A DNA stretch of 64,000 bases from Oligoflexus sp. (lineage in GTDB: Bacteria > Bdellovibrionota_B > Oligoflexia > Oligoflexales > Oligoflexaceae). The DNA is taken from positions 1-64,000 of the forward strand of contig JACMOC010000001.1 of assembly GCA_014378195.1 (NCBI GenBank), read 5' to 3'. Made by a program: the position numbers and the translations under genes. Below the pieces are notes generated by a model. It saw only the letters and a program-made list of their open reading frames with translations. It made no database searches and was not told the DNA's origin. This document shows, one piece after another, positions 44,683 to 53,602 of this stretch; the first letter of the stretch is position 1; each line of letters starts with the position of its first letter.

Positions 44683-47268
44683 ATGACCATAAGTAAAAAA
44701 GTGGAATCGGTACTGATCATTGAATCAGACCAGGGCATGCAAAAGCTCATCGGAAACTATTTGAAAAATTTCGGAGCTCCGAACATCGTTACTATGCAAT
44801 CGAGTCCCGAAGCGATTCATGCGATCGAATCCCAGGCCTTTGATCTCGCCATTGTCGACTGGAAAACGAAAGGTCCCTCGGGTCCCGAACTTTATGCACT
44901 TCTGCGCCGTGAAGGACCAAACAAAGACATATTCATCATCTTCATCGCAGGACAGGTGACCAAGGCGGATATACTTCAGACCATCAAAGATCCTCATGCC
45001 AAGTTCATAGTCAAACCTTTCACTGAAGAAGTCCTCTTCAAATCGATACGGGACTTCACGAAAGGAATAACAACGCAGTCGGCCGACAGCAGCGGACGCG
45101 GAATCCAGATTCATCGCGGGAGCGGTCATGACAAAGGCCTAGATCTATCGATTCACAAGAGGTCCCGGGAGGAGGCCCCTGCCGCTGACGATATTGTGAT
45201 GAATCGCGATGCTCGCGCCGATGCCGAGGAGGGGAGTCGTACTTTTGAGCGTCCACAAAGCGAGGCTGAAGGCACCTCGGATCTTATCCGGCGTCCCGGG
45301 CAAGAGACTGGCACTCCTAGTCTCATGGGTAGAGCTGGCGAGGAAAGAGGCATTGCAAATCCTACCGGTAGCATCGGTCGCGAATCCGGACCGCAAAGTG
45401 AAAACAAAAATCAAGGCCAGGAAACAGGCCTAACCAAAGCATCTAAGGCAAGCGCTGCAGAACAAGGCGAAGCGGCTGCGGGCGATCGTGGTCGCGGTAG
45501 CGAAACCGGCGAGCCCGGTGCCGGTGACCCTGGCCGCGGTAGCGAAAACGGCAAGGCGGCGACTGCGGGCGAAATTGGTCGTGAAAACGGAAATCCCGAG
45601 GCAAAATCCGAAAAAGGCCAGGAAAAAGGCACACGAGGCCTCACGAAAGGCAAGGGCATCGCCGAAGGCGTTGCCGACGAAGTCAGTGAAGCTGGCGTTG
45701 AAAAGGGCGTCACTGACGAAGCACAAAAGAAAAAGGTCAATGAGTTTGGAATTATGGGCGCGAAAAAACCTTTCGGCCCGCCGGCAAGAAATGAAGAGTC
45801 CCAATCCAAAGGTTCGTCAGCCTCTTCGTCTCGTAACATTTACAACGACATAGACATGAGCGATGCCGAAGATGCTAACGATGAAAATGAGGTGGATTCT
45901 CAGGGCCTGACCTATAAAAACAAAGGCCTGAGTGCCGCGAGTTCGATCGACTACAGGAATTTCCACAAATCGCGGCCCGCCAAGGTTCGGGCTGAAGGCG
46001 ACACATCTATTAGCGTGCTTGTGGTGGACGAGGACGAAGCCCTGACATCGCTTGTCCAAAATCACCTGGTTCACGTCAAAACAGATTTTGTAGACGTCTC
46101 GCCCAATGCGATGGACGCCTGGTCGATGTTGCAAAAATTTGATTACCAGTTGATCGTTATGGACTGGCGCGCGAAAGGCATGAGCGGGCTCTGTCTCTAC
46201 AACCGCATCCGATCCCGACCCGAGACACGAAAAACGCCTGTCATCATCTTAACCGGCTCCATGAACAAAATGAATTTCCGGATTCTCGAAGATAAAAAAA
46301 GCACGCTTATTCTGGAAAAACCCTTCCCTCTCCACATCTTTGAAGAGGCGGTTGAGTCGGTACGGTCATTACACAATTCCGATATGCAGGTTGTTGAACT
46401 GGCCTGTGGCGTGATTGACCAAGCGTATGGCGATCGCAAAAAGATTTACGAAAACCTCAAAACCACGCTGGCGAAGGTACCCTCAAAATTCGATTTCCTC
46501 CTGGCGGCCGGCCAATATCTGGTCTTTATCGGAGAATTTCGCCTGGCACAAAAAGTACTGGAAAGTGCCGCTAAAATTGATTCTCACAATGTCACGCTCA
46601 TGACCGAGATGGCCAAGGTCCATCTGCGTCTTGACCAACCAATGGAATCGCTTCGCCTCTTGACAGAAGCCAATCATTTTTCGCCGGGAAACATCGAACG
46701 TCTGTGCCTTATGGGAGAGGTGGGACTCGACCTCTTTCAAACGCAGAAGGCCCGCGAGTATTTTAAAAATGCATTGGCGATCGATCCCGATCATACGGTT
46801 TCCAAACGCGGCGTTATCCTCACGGGTAATATCGAACGTTTCCTCGCTCAACATTCTGAGGGTAATCTCAGTGAGAAGTTTGCCTCGACGCTCAATCTCA
46901 TCGGTATCACACTCGTGAAAAACAATGAAATAGAAAACGGCATTGAACAATACCATTGCGCGCTCGCGTTCATCCACGACTCGCATACTACGGCTCGTGT
47001 GCAATTTAATTTAGGTCTTGCCTACCTGAGAAGCGGTGACCGAAAATTGGCGCGGAAATGGTTGACCGAGTCCCTCGAAACCTCGGACGGTCATTTCAAA
47101 AAAGCCCAGATATGGCTTGATAAAGTTAATGTCGAGGACGCCTCGCCAGGCTTGCAGGCTTTGGCTGAGAAAGAAATGATTTCAATGGATTGGGATAGTC
47201 CACAATTTGTCGATTCCCTGGCTGAGGGCTTTCGGAAAATCATGGATGATGAATCGGACGAAGACTGA
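44683..47268 (+). CDS. Receiver-linker-receiver-TPR protein
   Basis: An 861-aa cytoplasmic protein. Residues 8-125 form a receiver domain (VLIIESDQGM acidic pocket, phospho-Asp59 in LAIVDWKTKGPSG, Lys in FIVKPF). Residues about 130-430 are a long Gly/Glu/Lys/Arg-rich low-complexity linker with near-repeats such as GRGSETGEPGAGDPGRGSENG. Residues 442-565 are a second receiver (VLVVDEDEAL, Asp494 in IVMDWRAKGMSG, Lys in LILEKPF). Residues about 600-850 are TPR repeats. The first receiver has FIAG where the switch Thr/Ser is usual; the second has ILTG. Likely an adaptor that changes partner binding on phosphorylation; no DNA-binding or enzymatic output is present. ATG at 44683 with GGGA upstream is chosen. 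No kinase gene is beside it. Confidence 0.9.
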   Translation: MTISKKVESVLIIESDQGMQKLIGNYLKNFGAPNIVTMQSSPEAIHAIESQAFDLAIVDWKTKGPSGPELYALLRREGPNKDIFIIFIAGQVTKADILQTIKDPHAKFIVKPFTEEVLFKSIRDFTKGITTQSADSSGRGIQIHRGSGHDKGLDLSIHKRSREEAPAADDIVMNRDARADAEEGSRTFERPQSEAEGTSDLIRRPGQETGTPSLMGRAGEERGIANPTGSIGRESGPQSENKNQGQETGLTKASKASAAEQGEAAAGDRGRGSETGEPGAGDPGRGSENGKAATAGEIGRENGNPEAKSEKGQEKGTRGLTKGKGIAEGVADEVSEAGVEKGVTDEAQKKKVNEFGIMGAKKPFGPPARNEESQSKGSSASSSRNIYNDIDMSDAEDANDENEVDSQGLTYKNKGLSAASSIDYRNFHKSRPAKVRAEGDTSISVLVVDEDEALTSLVQNHLVHVKTDFVDVSPNAMDAWSMLQKFDYQLIVMDWRAKGMSGLCLYNRIRSRPETRKTPVIILTGSMNKMNFRILEDKKSTLILEKPFPLHIFEEAVESVRSLHNSDMQVVELACGVIDQAYGDRKKIYENLKTTLAKVPSKFDFLLAAGQYLVFIGEFRLAQKVLESAAKIDSHNVTLMTEMAKVHLRLDQPMESLRLLTEANHFSPGNIERLCLMGEVGLDLFQTQKAREYFKNALAIDPDHTVSKRGVILTGNIERFLAQHSEGNLSEKFASTLNLIGITLVKNNEIENGIEQYHCALAFIHDSHTTARVQFNLGLAYLRSGDRKLARKWLTESLETSDGHFKKAQIWLDKVNVEDASPGLQALAEKEMISMDWDSPQFVDSLAEGFRKIMDDESDED

Positions 47269-47277
47269 TAAGGCCAT

Positions 47278-48144
47278 TCAAATTTCGCCCAGAGCTTTTG
47301 GTGCTTTGGACGAACGAATCGCTCCCGCCAGCACGCAGAGTGTGACAATGTAGGGGGAGAGTTGTACAAGCTGCAGAAGCCATGCCGTATCCGAGCCTGT
47401 GAATAAGCCCTGCAAACGAATCTGTATCGAGTCCGTCAGACCAAAAAGCAAACAGCCTAACGCCGTGGCCCACGGTATCCATCGCCCCAAAATAAGGGCG
47501 GCAATCGCCATAAAGCCGGCACCCGCCGTCATCTGTCGCGAAAATGCAGAGGCCAACATCGTCGACATGGTCGCGCCCCCGAAACCTGCAAAAACACCCG
47601 ATAAAATCACACAGACCCACCGCGTCCGCATCACACCGACACCAGCACTCGCGAGGGCCGTCGGATGCTCGCCTGCAAACCGCACCCAGAGCCCGGAATA
47701 ACTGCGCTTAAGCCATAGGCCCATGACCACGATGAGGAAAAGGGCGAACAACGTAGGCGCGAAAGTAAAACGTTGTTCAAGTGAGAGGCTCGGCGTCGAA
47801 CTTGTTACGTGGAAAAAATACTTGTTTAAAAATGGGGTGAGACCTGCACTCAACACGTTAATCCCCATTCCAATCACCACCTGGTCGCCACGCAGGGTGA
47901 GCGTGAAAAACCCAAAGATAAGGGCCAGAAGCGCTCCGCTTAAGCCGGCACAGACAAAGCCCAGGAGCGGTGAGCCTGTTGTATAAGCAACGGCTGCACC
48001 CGTAAAGGCCCCCATGAGCATAAGACCTTCGAGCCCGAGATTGATGACGCCTGAGCGTTCTGAAATCAGCCCCCCCATGGCAGCAAACCAAAGGGGCGTT
48101 GCCATTCGAATGCTCGACAAAAGGATATCAATCGCGGTTTCCAT
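47278..48144 (-). CDS. BMP-type nucleoside ABC transporter, permease 2
   Basis: A 288-aa inner-membrane permease of the branched-chain/nucleoside type (BPD_transp_2), like NupQ/YufQ. Family sequence: GGLISERSGVINLGLEGLMLMGAFTGAA near the N-terminus, then LRGDQVVIGMGINVLSAGL, and FAGFGGATMSTMLASAFSRQM in the cytoplasmic coupling region. About eight membrane helices. It forms the channel together with the other permease, whose gene it overlaps by 17 bp. Last gene of the four-gene import operon. The convergent receiver-TPR gene ends only 9 bp away. AAGGAGA lies before the ATG. Confidence 0.93.
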   Translation of the reverse strand: METAIDILLSSIRMATPLWFAAMGGLISERSGVINLGLEGLMLMGAFTGAAVAYTTGSPLLGFVCAGLSGALLALIFGFFTLTLRGDQVVIGMGINVLSAGLTPFLNKYFFHVTSSTPSLSLEQRFTFAPTLFALFLIVVMGLWLKRSYSGLWVRFAGEHPTALASAGVGVMRTRWVCVILSGVFAGFGGATMSTMLASAFSRQMTAGAGFMAIAALILGRWIPWATALGCLLFGLTDSIQIRLQGLFTGSDTAWLLQLVQLSPYIVTLCVLAGAIRSSKAPKALGEI

Positions 48145-49225
48145 GGAGTCTCCTTTTTAGGACTTCGATTCGGAGCTGCCAGCTGGCTGGAATAAGGTTT
48201 GAGCAACTCATGAAGAGGATAAGGATCGCCTGCAGAATCTGCGCAAAATCACGGGTCAACCATTCTGTTTCAAAGTCGAGGTCAAGGGACCCTTTGTGAA
48301 GCCCAGCAAAAAGCAATGCGGCGCCTAATATTCCAAGAGGATTCAACCGGCCCACAAGGGCGACAGCAACACCCATAAAGCCATATCCTGGCGAAAAACC
48401 CACTACAAATTTGCCGGTATTGCCGTAAACCTCAATAAAACCAACCAAACCGGACAGCATGCCGCCTAAAGTCAAAGCCCAAAACTGCTGCGTTGCGATT
48501 GAAATGCCTGCGTACCGAGCTGCCTCCGGATTAGAGCCAACGGCCTCCATTGCAAAACCAGCACGCGTCCAACGGTAATAGGCCCATACACAAAGGGCTG
48601 CAAAAGGCGCGATAATAAGCACCCAGCTCACCGGTGCGCTTTGAAAAAATGTGAAAGATGGTATGCGCGCTCCCGTGGGGATCGACATGGTTTCAGGGTT
48701 TTGGCTCTCGGGATTTTTGAAAAAATTCAGAGCAATCCAACTTGTAAGACCATAGGCGATGAAGTTCAGCATGATGCCGGCCACGACTTCATGAGCCCGG
48801 CGACGAGCCCGCAAATAACCAAGCAAAGCCCCCCAAAGGCCTCCGGCAAGAAGAGCGGCGCCAAACCCCAGAAGTCGGTTCCAGGGTGCGGAATCGGGAC
48901 CAACGATCCCAGCCAAAGCTGCTGCTAAAGCGCCGACGGTGAGCTGGCCCTCGACACCAATGTTGAAGAGCCGTGTTTTCAGACCGATACTGACGGCCAG
49001 TCCTGTGAGGACGAGGGGAACGGCATAATAAAGCGTAAGCCCGAAATCATATGCGCTTCCTCCCGCGCCATTCAAAAAGATCTGCAATATGTGCCGCGGG
49101 GATTCACCCACACACAGGATGAGCACCGCACTTGCGAGAAAGCCTATGATAAGCGCTGTGAGTGAGCGCCGAAAGGCAAGGAGCTTAGCTTTCAAACGGA
49201 ACCTCTCGATCGGAATGAGATCCAC
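48128..49225 (-). CDS. BMP-type nucleoside ABC transporter, permease 1
   Basis: A 365-aa inner-membrane permease like NupP/YufP. Motifs: VSIGLKTRLFNIGVEGQLTVGALAAALAG, then RRAHEVVAGIMLNFIAYGLTSW, and GGMLSGLVGFIEVYGNTGKFVVGFSPGYGFMGVAVALVGRLNP. It is longer than permease 2, as is normal for the pair. GTG start at 49225, 41 bp inside the ATPase gene, so translation is coupled. With the ATPase and the binding protein it should import nucleosides or purines. Confidence 0.93.
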   Translation of the reverse strand: MDLIPIERFRLKAKLLAFRRSLTALIIGFLASAVLILCVGESPRHILQIFLNGAGGSAYDFGLTLYYAVPLVLTGLAVSIGLKTRLFNIGVEGQLTVGALAAALAGIVGPDSAPWNRLLGFGAALLAGGLWGALLGYLRARRRAHEVVAGIMLNFIAYGLTSWIALNFFKNPESQNPETMSIPTGARIPSFTFFQSAPVSWVLIIAPFAALCVWAYYRWTRAGFAMEAVGSNPEAARYAGISIATQQFWALTLGGMLSGLVGFIEVYGNTGKFVVGFSPGYGFMGVAVALVGRLNPLGILGAALLFAGLHKGSLDLDFETEWLTRDFAQILQAILILFMSCSNLIPASWQLRIEVLKRRLHGNRD

Positions 49226-50789
49226 TCATGGCAAGCCCTAATTCGGTCTCGTCACAGCGGCCTCCCAAAAAGGTGCGACTGATGCGGTAGTTTTCCATGA
49301 CCGCAATACGATCCGACAGGGCTAGAATTTCTTCGAGTTCCGAAGAGATAAGGATGATAGCCATTCCCTCGGCCCTCAATTCCAGAAGCTTTTTATGGAG
49401 GAGCTCGATCGCACCCACATCGATGCCACGCGTTGGATGAAAAGCTATGAGAAGCCGTGGCTTGTCGTGAATTTCCCGGGCAATGATTAGCTTTTGCTGA
49501 TTGCCTCCCGAGAAGTCTTTTAAGAGTAGATCGGGGAGACGAGGATTGACCTGGCAGATATCCATCCCAGTAGCCGTCGCTGCCCTGATCTGTTTCCAAC
49601 GTAAAAACGGTCCCGACCGAAATTTTGGGTTGTTCTCATGACCAAGCGCGAAGTTTTGCACGGCCGAGCGATCGAGCAAGAGACCTTCGTGGTGACGATC
49701 GGCAGGGATACAGCCGAGACCGCTTGCGACCATCTCGGGCGTCTTCCAGTGCCTGACATCCTTGCCCAAGAACTCGAATCGTTTCACCGCATGTCCGCGA
49801 AGAAATTCCCGCGGATGTCGAAGGGCCTCGACGAGTTCCGCCTGACCGTTACCTTCTATACCCGCAATACCGAGAATTTCCCCAGGAAAAAGAGTAAGGG
49901 AGCAGCTCTGCTGCGCGGTTGGAGCGGGTGAAAGGTGGAGATCCTCGATCGTCAGAACAGGCTTAGAACTCGTCGGGCCTTTGTGATCGTTTCGAATCGT
50001 CTCGAGACGCCGCCCTATCATGAGCGTCGCCAATCCGTCCGAGTCTATGACCGAAGTTGAGACGGTCTCAATTACCCGTCCCGCGCGAAATATCGATATC
50101 GTATCGGTAACGTCGAGCAGCTCACGAAGTTTGTGAGTCACGATAAGGATTGTTTTGCCGGCTTTAGCAAGTATTCGAAGCTGCTTGAAAAAATCTTGGA
50201 TTTCTTGGGGTGTGAGGACAGCAGTCGGCTCGTCGAGAATAAGGATCTTTGCATCGGCATAGAGCAGTTTGATTATCTCAACGCGCTGACGAACGCCAAC
50301 TGAGAGATCATCGATCTTTGCTTCGAGAGGAACAGTCAGGTTGTGCTCGGCCATGATCTTAAGCACAGCGGCGCGTGAGGCGTCGAGATTCAGGGGTTTT
50401 AAAGGCTCCGGGATGGTGCGAGCCCATATATAAGTCGTCTCATTTCCAAGGACAATATTTTCGAGGACTGTCTGTGCTTCGCTCAGCATAAAATGCTGAT
50501 GAACCATACCGATACCGATAGCTTTTGCATCCTGCGGAGAATGGATCGATCGTTTGATACCATCGATCCAGATTTCGCCCAGGTCGGGTTTGACGAGACC
50601 ATAGAGGATCTTCATCGCCGTGGATTTGCCCGCGCCGTTCTCCCCAAGTATTCCGTGGATCGTGCCTTTCAGGACCTTAAAACTGACGTCGGCATTGGAA
50701 ATGCACGTGCCGTATGCCTTGGCCAAACCTACGGCTTCAATAGCAATCTGTGGCGAACCGATTGCGTCGGTATTAGCGTTTGGTTTCAT
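49185..50789 (-). CDS. BMP-type nucleoside ABC transporter, double ATPase
   Basis: A 534-aa ATPase with two fused ABC modules, as in sugar and nucleoside importers (NupO/YufO, RbsA-like). First module: Walker A GILGENGAGKSTAMKIL, signature LSVGVRQRVEIIKLL and Walker B ILILDEPTAVLTP. Second module: degenerate Walker A GIAGIEGNGQAELVEAL, signature FSGGNQQKLIIARE, and RLLIAFHPTRGID in place of a full Walker B. Asymmetric second sites are normal in this family. It starts 17 bp inside the binding-protein gene and overlaps permease 1 by 41 bp. It powers the importer on the cytoplasmic side. Confidence 0.95.
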   Translation of the reverse strand: MKPNANTDAIGSPQIAIEAVGLAKAYGTCISNADVSFKVLKGTIHGILGENGAGKSTAMKILYGLVKPDLGEIWIDGIKRSIHSPQDAKAIGIGMVHQHFMLSEAQTVLENIVLGNETTYIWARTIPEPLKPLNLDASRAAVLKIMAEHNLTVPLEAKIDDLSVGVRQRVEIIKLLYADAKILILDEPTAVLTPQEIQDFFKQLRILAKAGKTILIVTHKLRELLDVTDTISIFRAGRVIETVSTSVIDSDGLATLMIGRRLETIRNDHKGPTSSKPVLTIEDLHLSPAPTAQQSCSLTLFPGEILGIAGIEGNGQAELVEALRHPREFLRGHAVKRFEFLGKDVRHWKTPEMVASGLGCIPADRHHEGLLLDRSAVQNFALGHENNPKFRSGPFLRWKQIRAATATGMDICQVNPRLPDLLLKDFSGGNQQKLIIAREIHDKPRLLIAFHPTRGIDVGAIELLHKKLLELRAEGMAIILISSELEEILALSDRIAVMENYRISRTFLGGRCDETELGLAMSGSHSDREVPFES

Positions 50790-51774
50790 AATAATCCGGA
50801 ACCTTGATTTTGCCGTCGATGATGTCTTTTTTCAGCTGAGCGATCTTGGCTTTTTGTTTGGGATCGACCAATTTTGCATTATTGTCATCATAGGCAAGAT
50901 CAACCCCATCATTTTGTAGCCCAAATCGAACAGTGCCGGCCGTGAATTTGTTTTCGGTCGTATCCTTGATCGTTTGATAAACGGCAACGTCGACCCGTTT
51001 CACCATGCTGGTCAAAACAAATCCAGGTTTGATGCGGTTCTGGTTGGAATCGCAGCCTATTGCAAGGGCCTTTTTTTCTTCGGCGGCATCAAAAGCCCCC
51101 ATGTTCGAAGCGCCAGCTGCGAGGTAAATAACGTCCGTGCCCGCCTGATATTGAGCTAATGCAAGCTCTTTGGCCTTGGGGGGATTGTTCCAGGCGTCGC
51201 CTGTGATGCCGACAAAATTGGTAACGATTTTGATATTGGGAGTGATTGCTTTAGCGCCGGCTTCATAACCAAGCAGGAATCGGCGAATCAAAGGGATATC
51301 CATTCCCCCGATAAATCCGACCTTGCCGTTTTTTGATTTGAGGGCCGCGAGTGCGCCGGCAAGGTAAGAGCCTTGATGTTCTTCAAACATAAGCGACCGT
51401 ACGTTCGGCAGTTTGACCTCGGCATCGACGATCGCGAATTTTTTCTGGGGAAATTGGGCAGCGATTTTTCTAATGGCTTCGGCCTGAGAGAATCCGATAG
51501 CAACGATCAAATCGTAGTCTTTTTTGGCGAAAGACCGAAGGAGAGGCTCGAACGCATTGTCATCTGTACTCTCGACATATTTTGTTTCTACCGAGAGGTC
51601 TTTGCCAGCTTTTTCCATACCGACGAAAGCTGCGGTATTGAACGACTTATCATCTTTGCCACCCTTGTCGAGGACAAGGCCAACCTTGAGCTTGGGAGCC
51701 GCACGAAGGGGGAGAACGCCACCGAAACCGAACATCATACAGATAACCAGGAGTCGAAAACGGATGGAAGCCAT
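50773..51774 (-). CDS. BMP-family nucleoside-binding protein
   Basis: A 333-aa periplasmic binding protein of the basic membrane protein (Bmp/Med/PnrA/NupN) family. Signal peptide about 1-26 (LRA-AP; no lipobox Cys, unlike many Gram-positive members). Family sequence: KVGLVLDKGGKDDKSFNTAAFVGMEKAG, then IVAIGFSQAEAIRKIAAQFPQKKFAIVD, GKVGFIGGMDIPLIRRFLLGYEAGA and TDVIYLAAGASNMGAFDAAEEKKALAIGCD. These proteins bind purine nucleosides. The ATG at 51774 has GGAGA 8 nt ahead and starts the signal peptide; a longer in-frame form would put 24 odd residues in front. First gene of the import operon. Confidence 0.95.
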   Translation of the reverse strand: MASIRFRLLVICMMFGFGGVLPLRAAPKLKVGLVLDKGGKDDKSFNTAAFVGMEKAGKDLSVETKYVESTDDNAFEPLLRSFAKKDYDLIVAIGFSQAEAIRKIAAQFPQKKFAIVDAEVKLPNVRSLMFEEHQGSYLAGALAALKSKNGKVGFIGGMDIPLIRRFLLGYEAGAKAITPNIKIVTNFVGITGDAWNNPPKAKELALAQYQAGTDVIYLAAGASNMGAFDAAEEKKALAIGCDSNQNRIKPGFVLTSMVKRVDVAVYQTIKDTTENKFTAGTVRFGLQNDGVDLAYDDNNAKLVDPKQKAKIAQLKKDIIDGKIKVPDYYETKR

Positions 51775-51929
51775 GGACTTGTTCTCCAAGTGAAATAGAC
51801 CGGGATGCACGCGTCGCATCATAGTGAATTTCGGCTCAAACAACAATGTCTTCGGACGCCAAAAGCAGCCTTATTTGACTGGTATTGACGGGTCCTCATC
51901 CTTTTCTGAGCATCCTGGTTAGGAGCGCC

Positions 51930-52451
51930 TTAATTGCATGGTTTGATCGCGACAAAGTCTTTGGCAACGAATGTCTCAACAATGGTGACTTCCTCACCTT
52001 TAATACGATCGTAGTATTCAGTTCCCAAGATCACGTCCAGAGGGGCAAGCGCGACAAAGGTCGGACATCTATTGTGACGATTGTTATTTACCACGATAGA
52101 GATCGCGTTGCCGTCTACAGGTCTTTGATCGATAAGCGCTCGGGTGCGAATAATACCGCAGGAATCAACTTCGGTCCTAGCATTCTCGAATTGATAAACC
52201 AGCGGTTCCGGCATTTCTTGAATACACAGGGAATCTTCGGCACATGCCGGCATTTTCGGCTGAAGTCCGAGTTTGATGCTTGCTTTACGGCCGTCCATAA
52301 AGAGCGATCCGTCCGTGTAGAATTCGGAGAATTGTGCTTTAAGCTCGGCGCGAATTACCGCTTGATAGGGAACAGGTCGTGGCGCAGCATGAACTGATGC
52401 CGAAAAAAGCAGGCCGACGAGTGGCAAAACGGTATGTATAAAATGTTTCAT
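51930..52451 (-). CDS. Secreted protein of unknown function
   Basis: A 173-aa exported protein: signal MKHFIHTVLPLVGLLFSASV then HAAPRP. The mature part is a small beta-rich domain with six Cys (MPACAEDSLCIQ, DSCGII, NRCPTF, KPCN) that probably form disulfides. No family is recognised. AGGAGA at 6 nt before the ATG at 52451 fixes the start; an in-frame upstream start would give a non-signal extension. A single gene between the ABC operon and a serine protease lipoprotein; it could be an inhibitor or binding protein but nothing shows it. Confidence 0.7.
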   Translation of the reverse strand: MKHFIHTVLPLVGLLFSASVHAAPRPVPYQAVIRAELKAQFSEFYTDGSLFMDGRKASIKLGLQPKMPACAEDSLCIQEMPEPLVYQFENARTEVDSCGIIRTRALIDQRPVDGNAISIVVNNNRHNRCPTFVALAPLDVILGTEYYDRIKGEEVTIVETFVAKDFVAIKPCN

Positions 52452-52799
52452 GGCTGATCTCCTGTTGGTATCTTCTTCTATCAAGACCAATGTGGAGTAG
52501 CCAGACTTGGCCAGCCAGTCGATAATCTTAGCTTATCATCATGATTAAATTTCTAACCACGATATATACATCCTTTAGGCCATCGTCAGGAAACGGAATG
52601 CCAAGCTTCAGAGAAAAGCGGTTGCGCTCTTGGAACTCGGCATTGCTTCTTTCGAACCGTTTAAGCTGGGCGGATCAGTCAACTGCGTTCACGTATCGAG
52701 GCGATGTTTAGTAATAACGCAAGTGAGGTAAAGCTGGTAATTTCGCTATTCGTAGTCTAATCACCTTTTGCAATCAAAGAGGTGAAGAAGGGAGAACAT
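52452..52799. other. 348-bp divergent gene-free region
   Basis: Lies between the small secreted protein and the trypsin-like gene. An 11-bp palindrome ATCATCATGAT sits near 52536, and GATAA/TTATC pairs next to it at 52522-52538. No clear promoter boxes or small gene. Confidence 0.35.
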
Positions 52800-53594
52800 G
52801 TGCTGCATACTATGGCTTTAAAGTCTTCACAAACAGGTTTTTTAGTCGCCGTAAGCCTCCTTGTCCTTTCCTGCGGAAAAGCAAAATCCCTCAGTGAGTT
52901 AAGTATTTACGGCGGACAATCGGTCCCTGCCGCCCAACATTTAAACGTCGTGGCGCTCACGGACACCGACGGTATTTACTGCACCGGGACAGCATTGACG
53001 CCAACACTTGTCGTAACGGCAGCCCATTGTATCCTCGATGAAGAGGATCAAAGTGCGATAAAAATATACGCGGGGACTGGACAGGAAGGTGGCATAGTTG
53101 AAGGACAATATCCCATACTTCGCTTGGAAGCTTCGCCTCGTTATCATTCCTATAACAGCGGAAGTGCCTTTGATGTTGCTTACGTTTTGCTTGCCAAGCC
53201 ACTCGAACTGCCAGCCACGGCCTATGTGAAAATTCTTACGGATGAATCAGAAATCAAAGAACTTCTCGTTCCAGGCACCCCGAGCACTCTGGTGGGATTT
53301 GGTGCGCGTAACAAAAACGGCTTTGGCATGAAATACGAAGTCACCGCACCTGTGAGAAAAGTAAGCGCAAATGAAGTGGAGATAGGCGGCGAAGGCAGAG
53401 ATGCCTGTCAAGGCGATAGCGGTGGCCCAGCTTTTGGTATGCTCAAATCGGGTGCGTGGCGCATGTACGGAGTTGTTTCACGAGGGGGTGACTGCGGAAC
53501 CGGCGGAACGTGGAGCCTGCTTCACAAAAACATATGTTGGATACAAAAGGCATCGGCCGTTGATTTAAATCTTCCTACGGATTTTTGCAGGTGA
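52800..53594 (+). CDS. Trypsin-like serine protease lipoprotein
   Basis: A 264-aa S1-family protease. The signal FLVAVSLLVLSC gives a lipid anchor, followed by a short linker and SIYGGQSVPAAQHLNVVAL, the activation-type N-terminus. Catalytic triad: His in LVVTAAHCILDEE, Asp in SAFDVAYVLLAKPL, Ser in GRDACQGDSGGPAFGML. Cys pairs at the usual trypsin positions (YCTGTALTPTLVVTAAHC, DCGTGGTWS) are present. It should cleave proteins at the cell surface. GTG at 52800 with AAGGGAGA 4-5 nt before it is the best start; an ATG at 52812 lacks a ribosome site. It converges on the solute-binding protein gene, with 8 bp between the stops. Confidence 0.92.
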   Translation: MLHTMALKSSQTGFLVAVSLLVLSCGKAKSLSELSIYGGQSVPAAQHLNVVALTDTDGIYCTGTALTPTLVVTAAHCILDEEDQSAIKIYAGTGQEGGIVEGQYPILRLEASPRYHSYNSGSAFDVAYVLLAKPLELPATAYVKILTDESEIKELLVPGTPSTLVGFGARNKNGFGMKYEVTAPVRKVSANEVEIGGEGRDACQGDSGGPAFGMLKSGAWRMYGVVSRGGDCGTGGTWSLLHKNICWIQKASAVDLNLPTDFCR

Positions 53595-53602
53595 TGGCTC
53601 AC

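Noticed and set aside
45411..45839. Minus-strand reading frame of 142 codons rich in Pro, Ser and Phe
   Set aside because: It is the mirror of the GC-rich low-complexity linker of the receiver-TPR protein.
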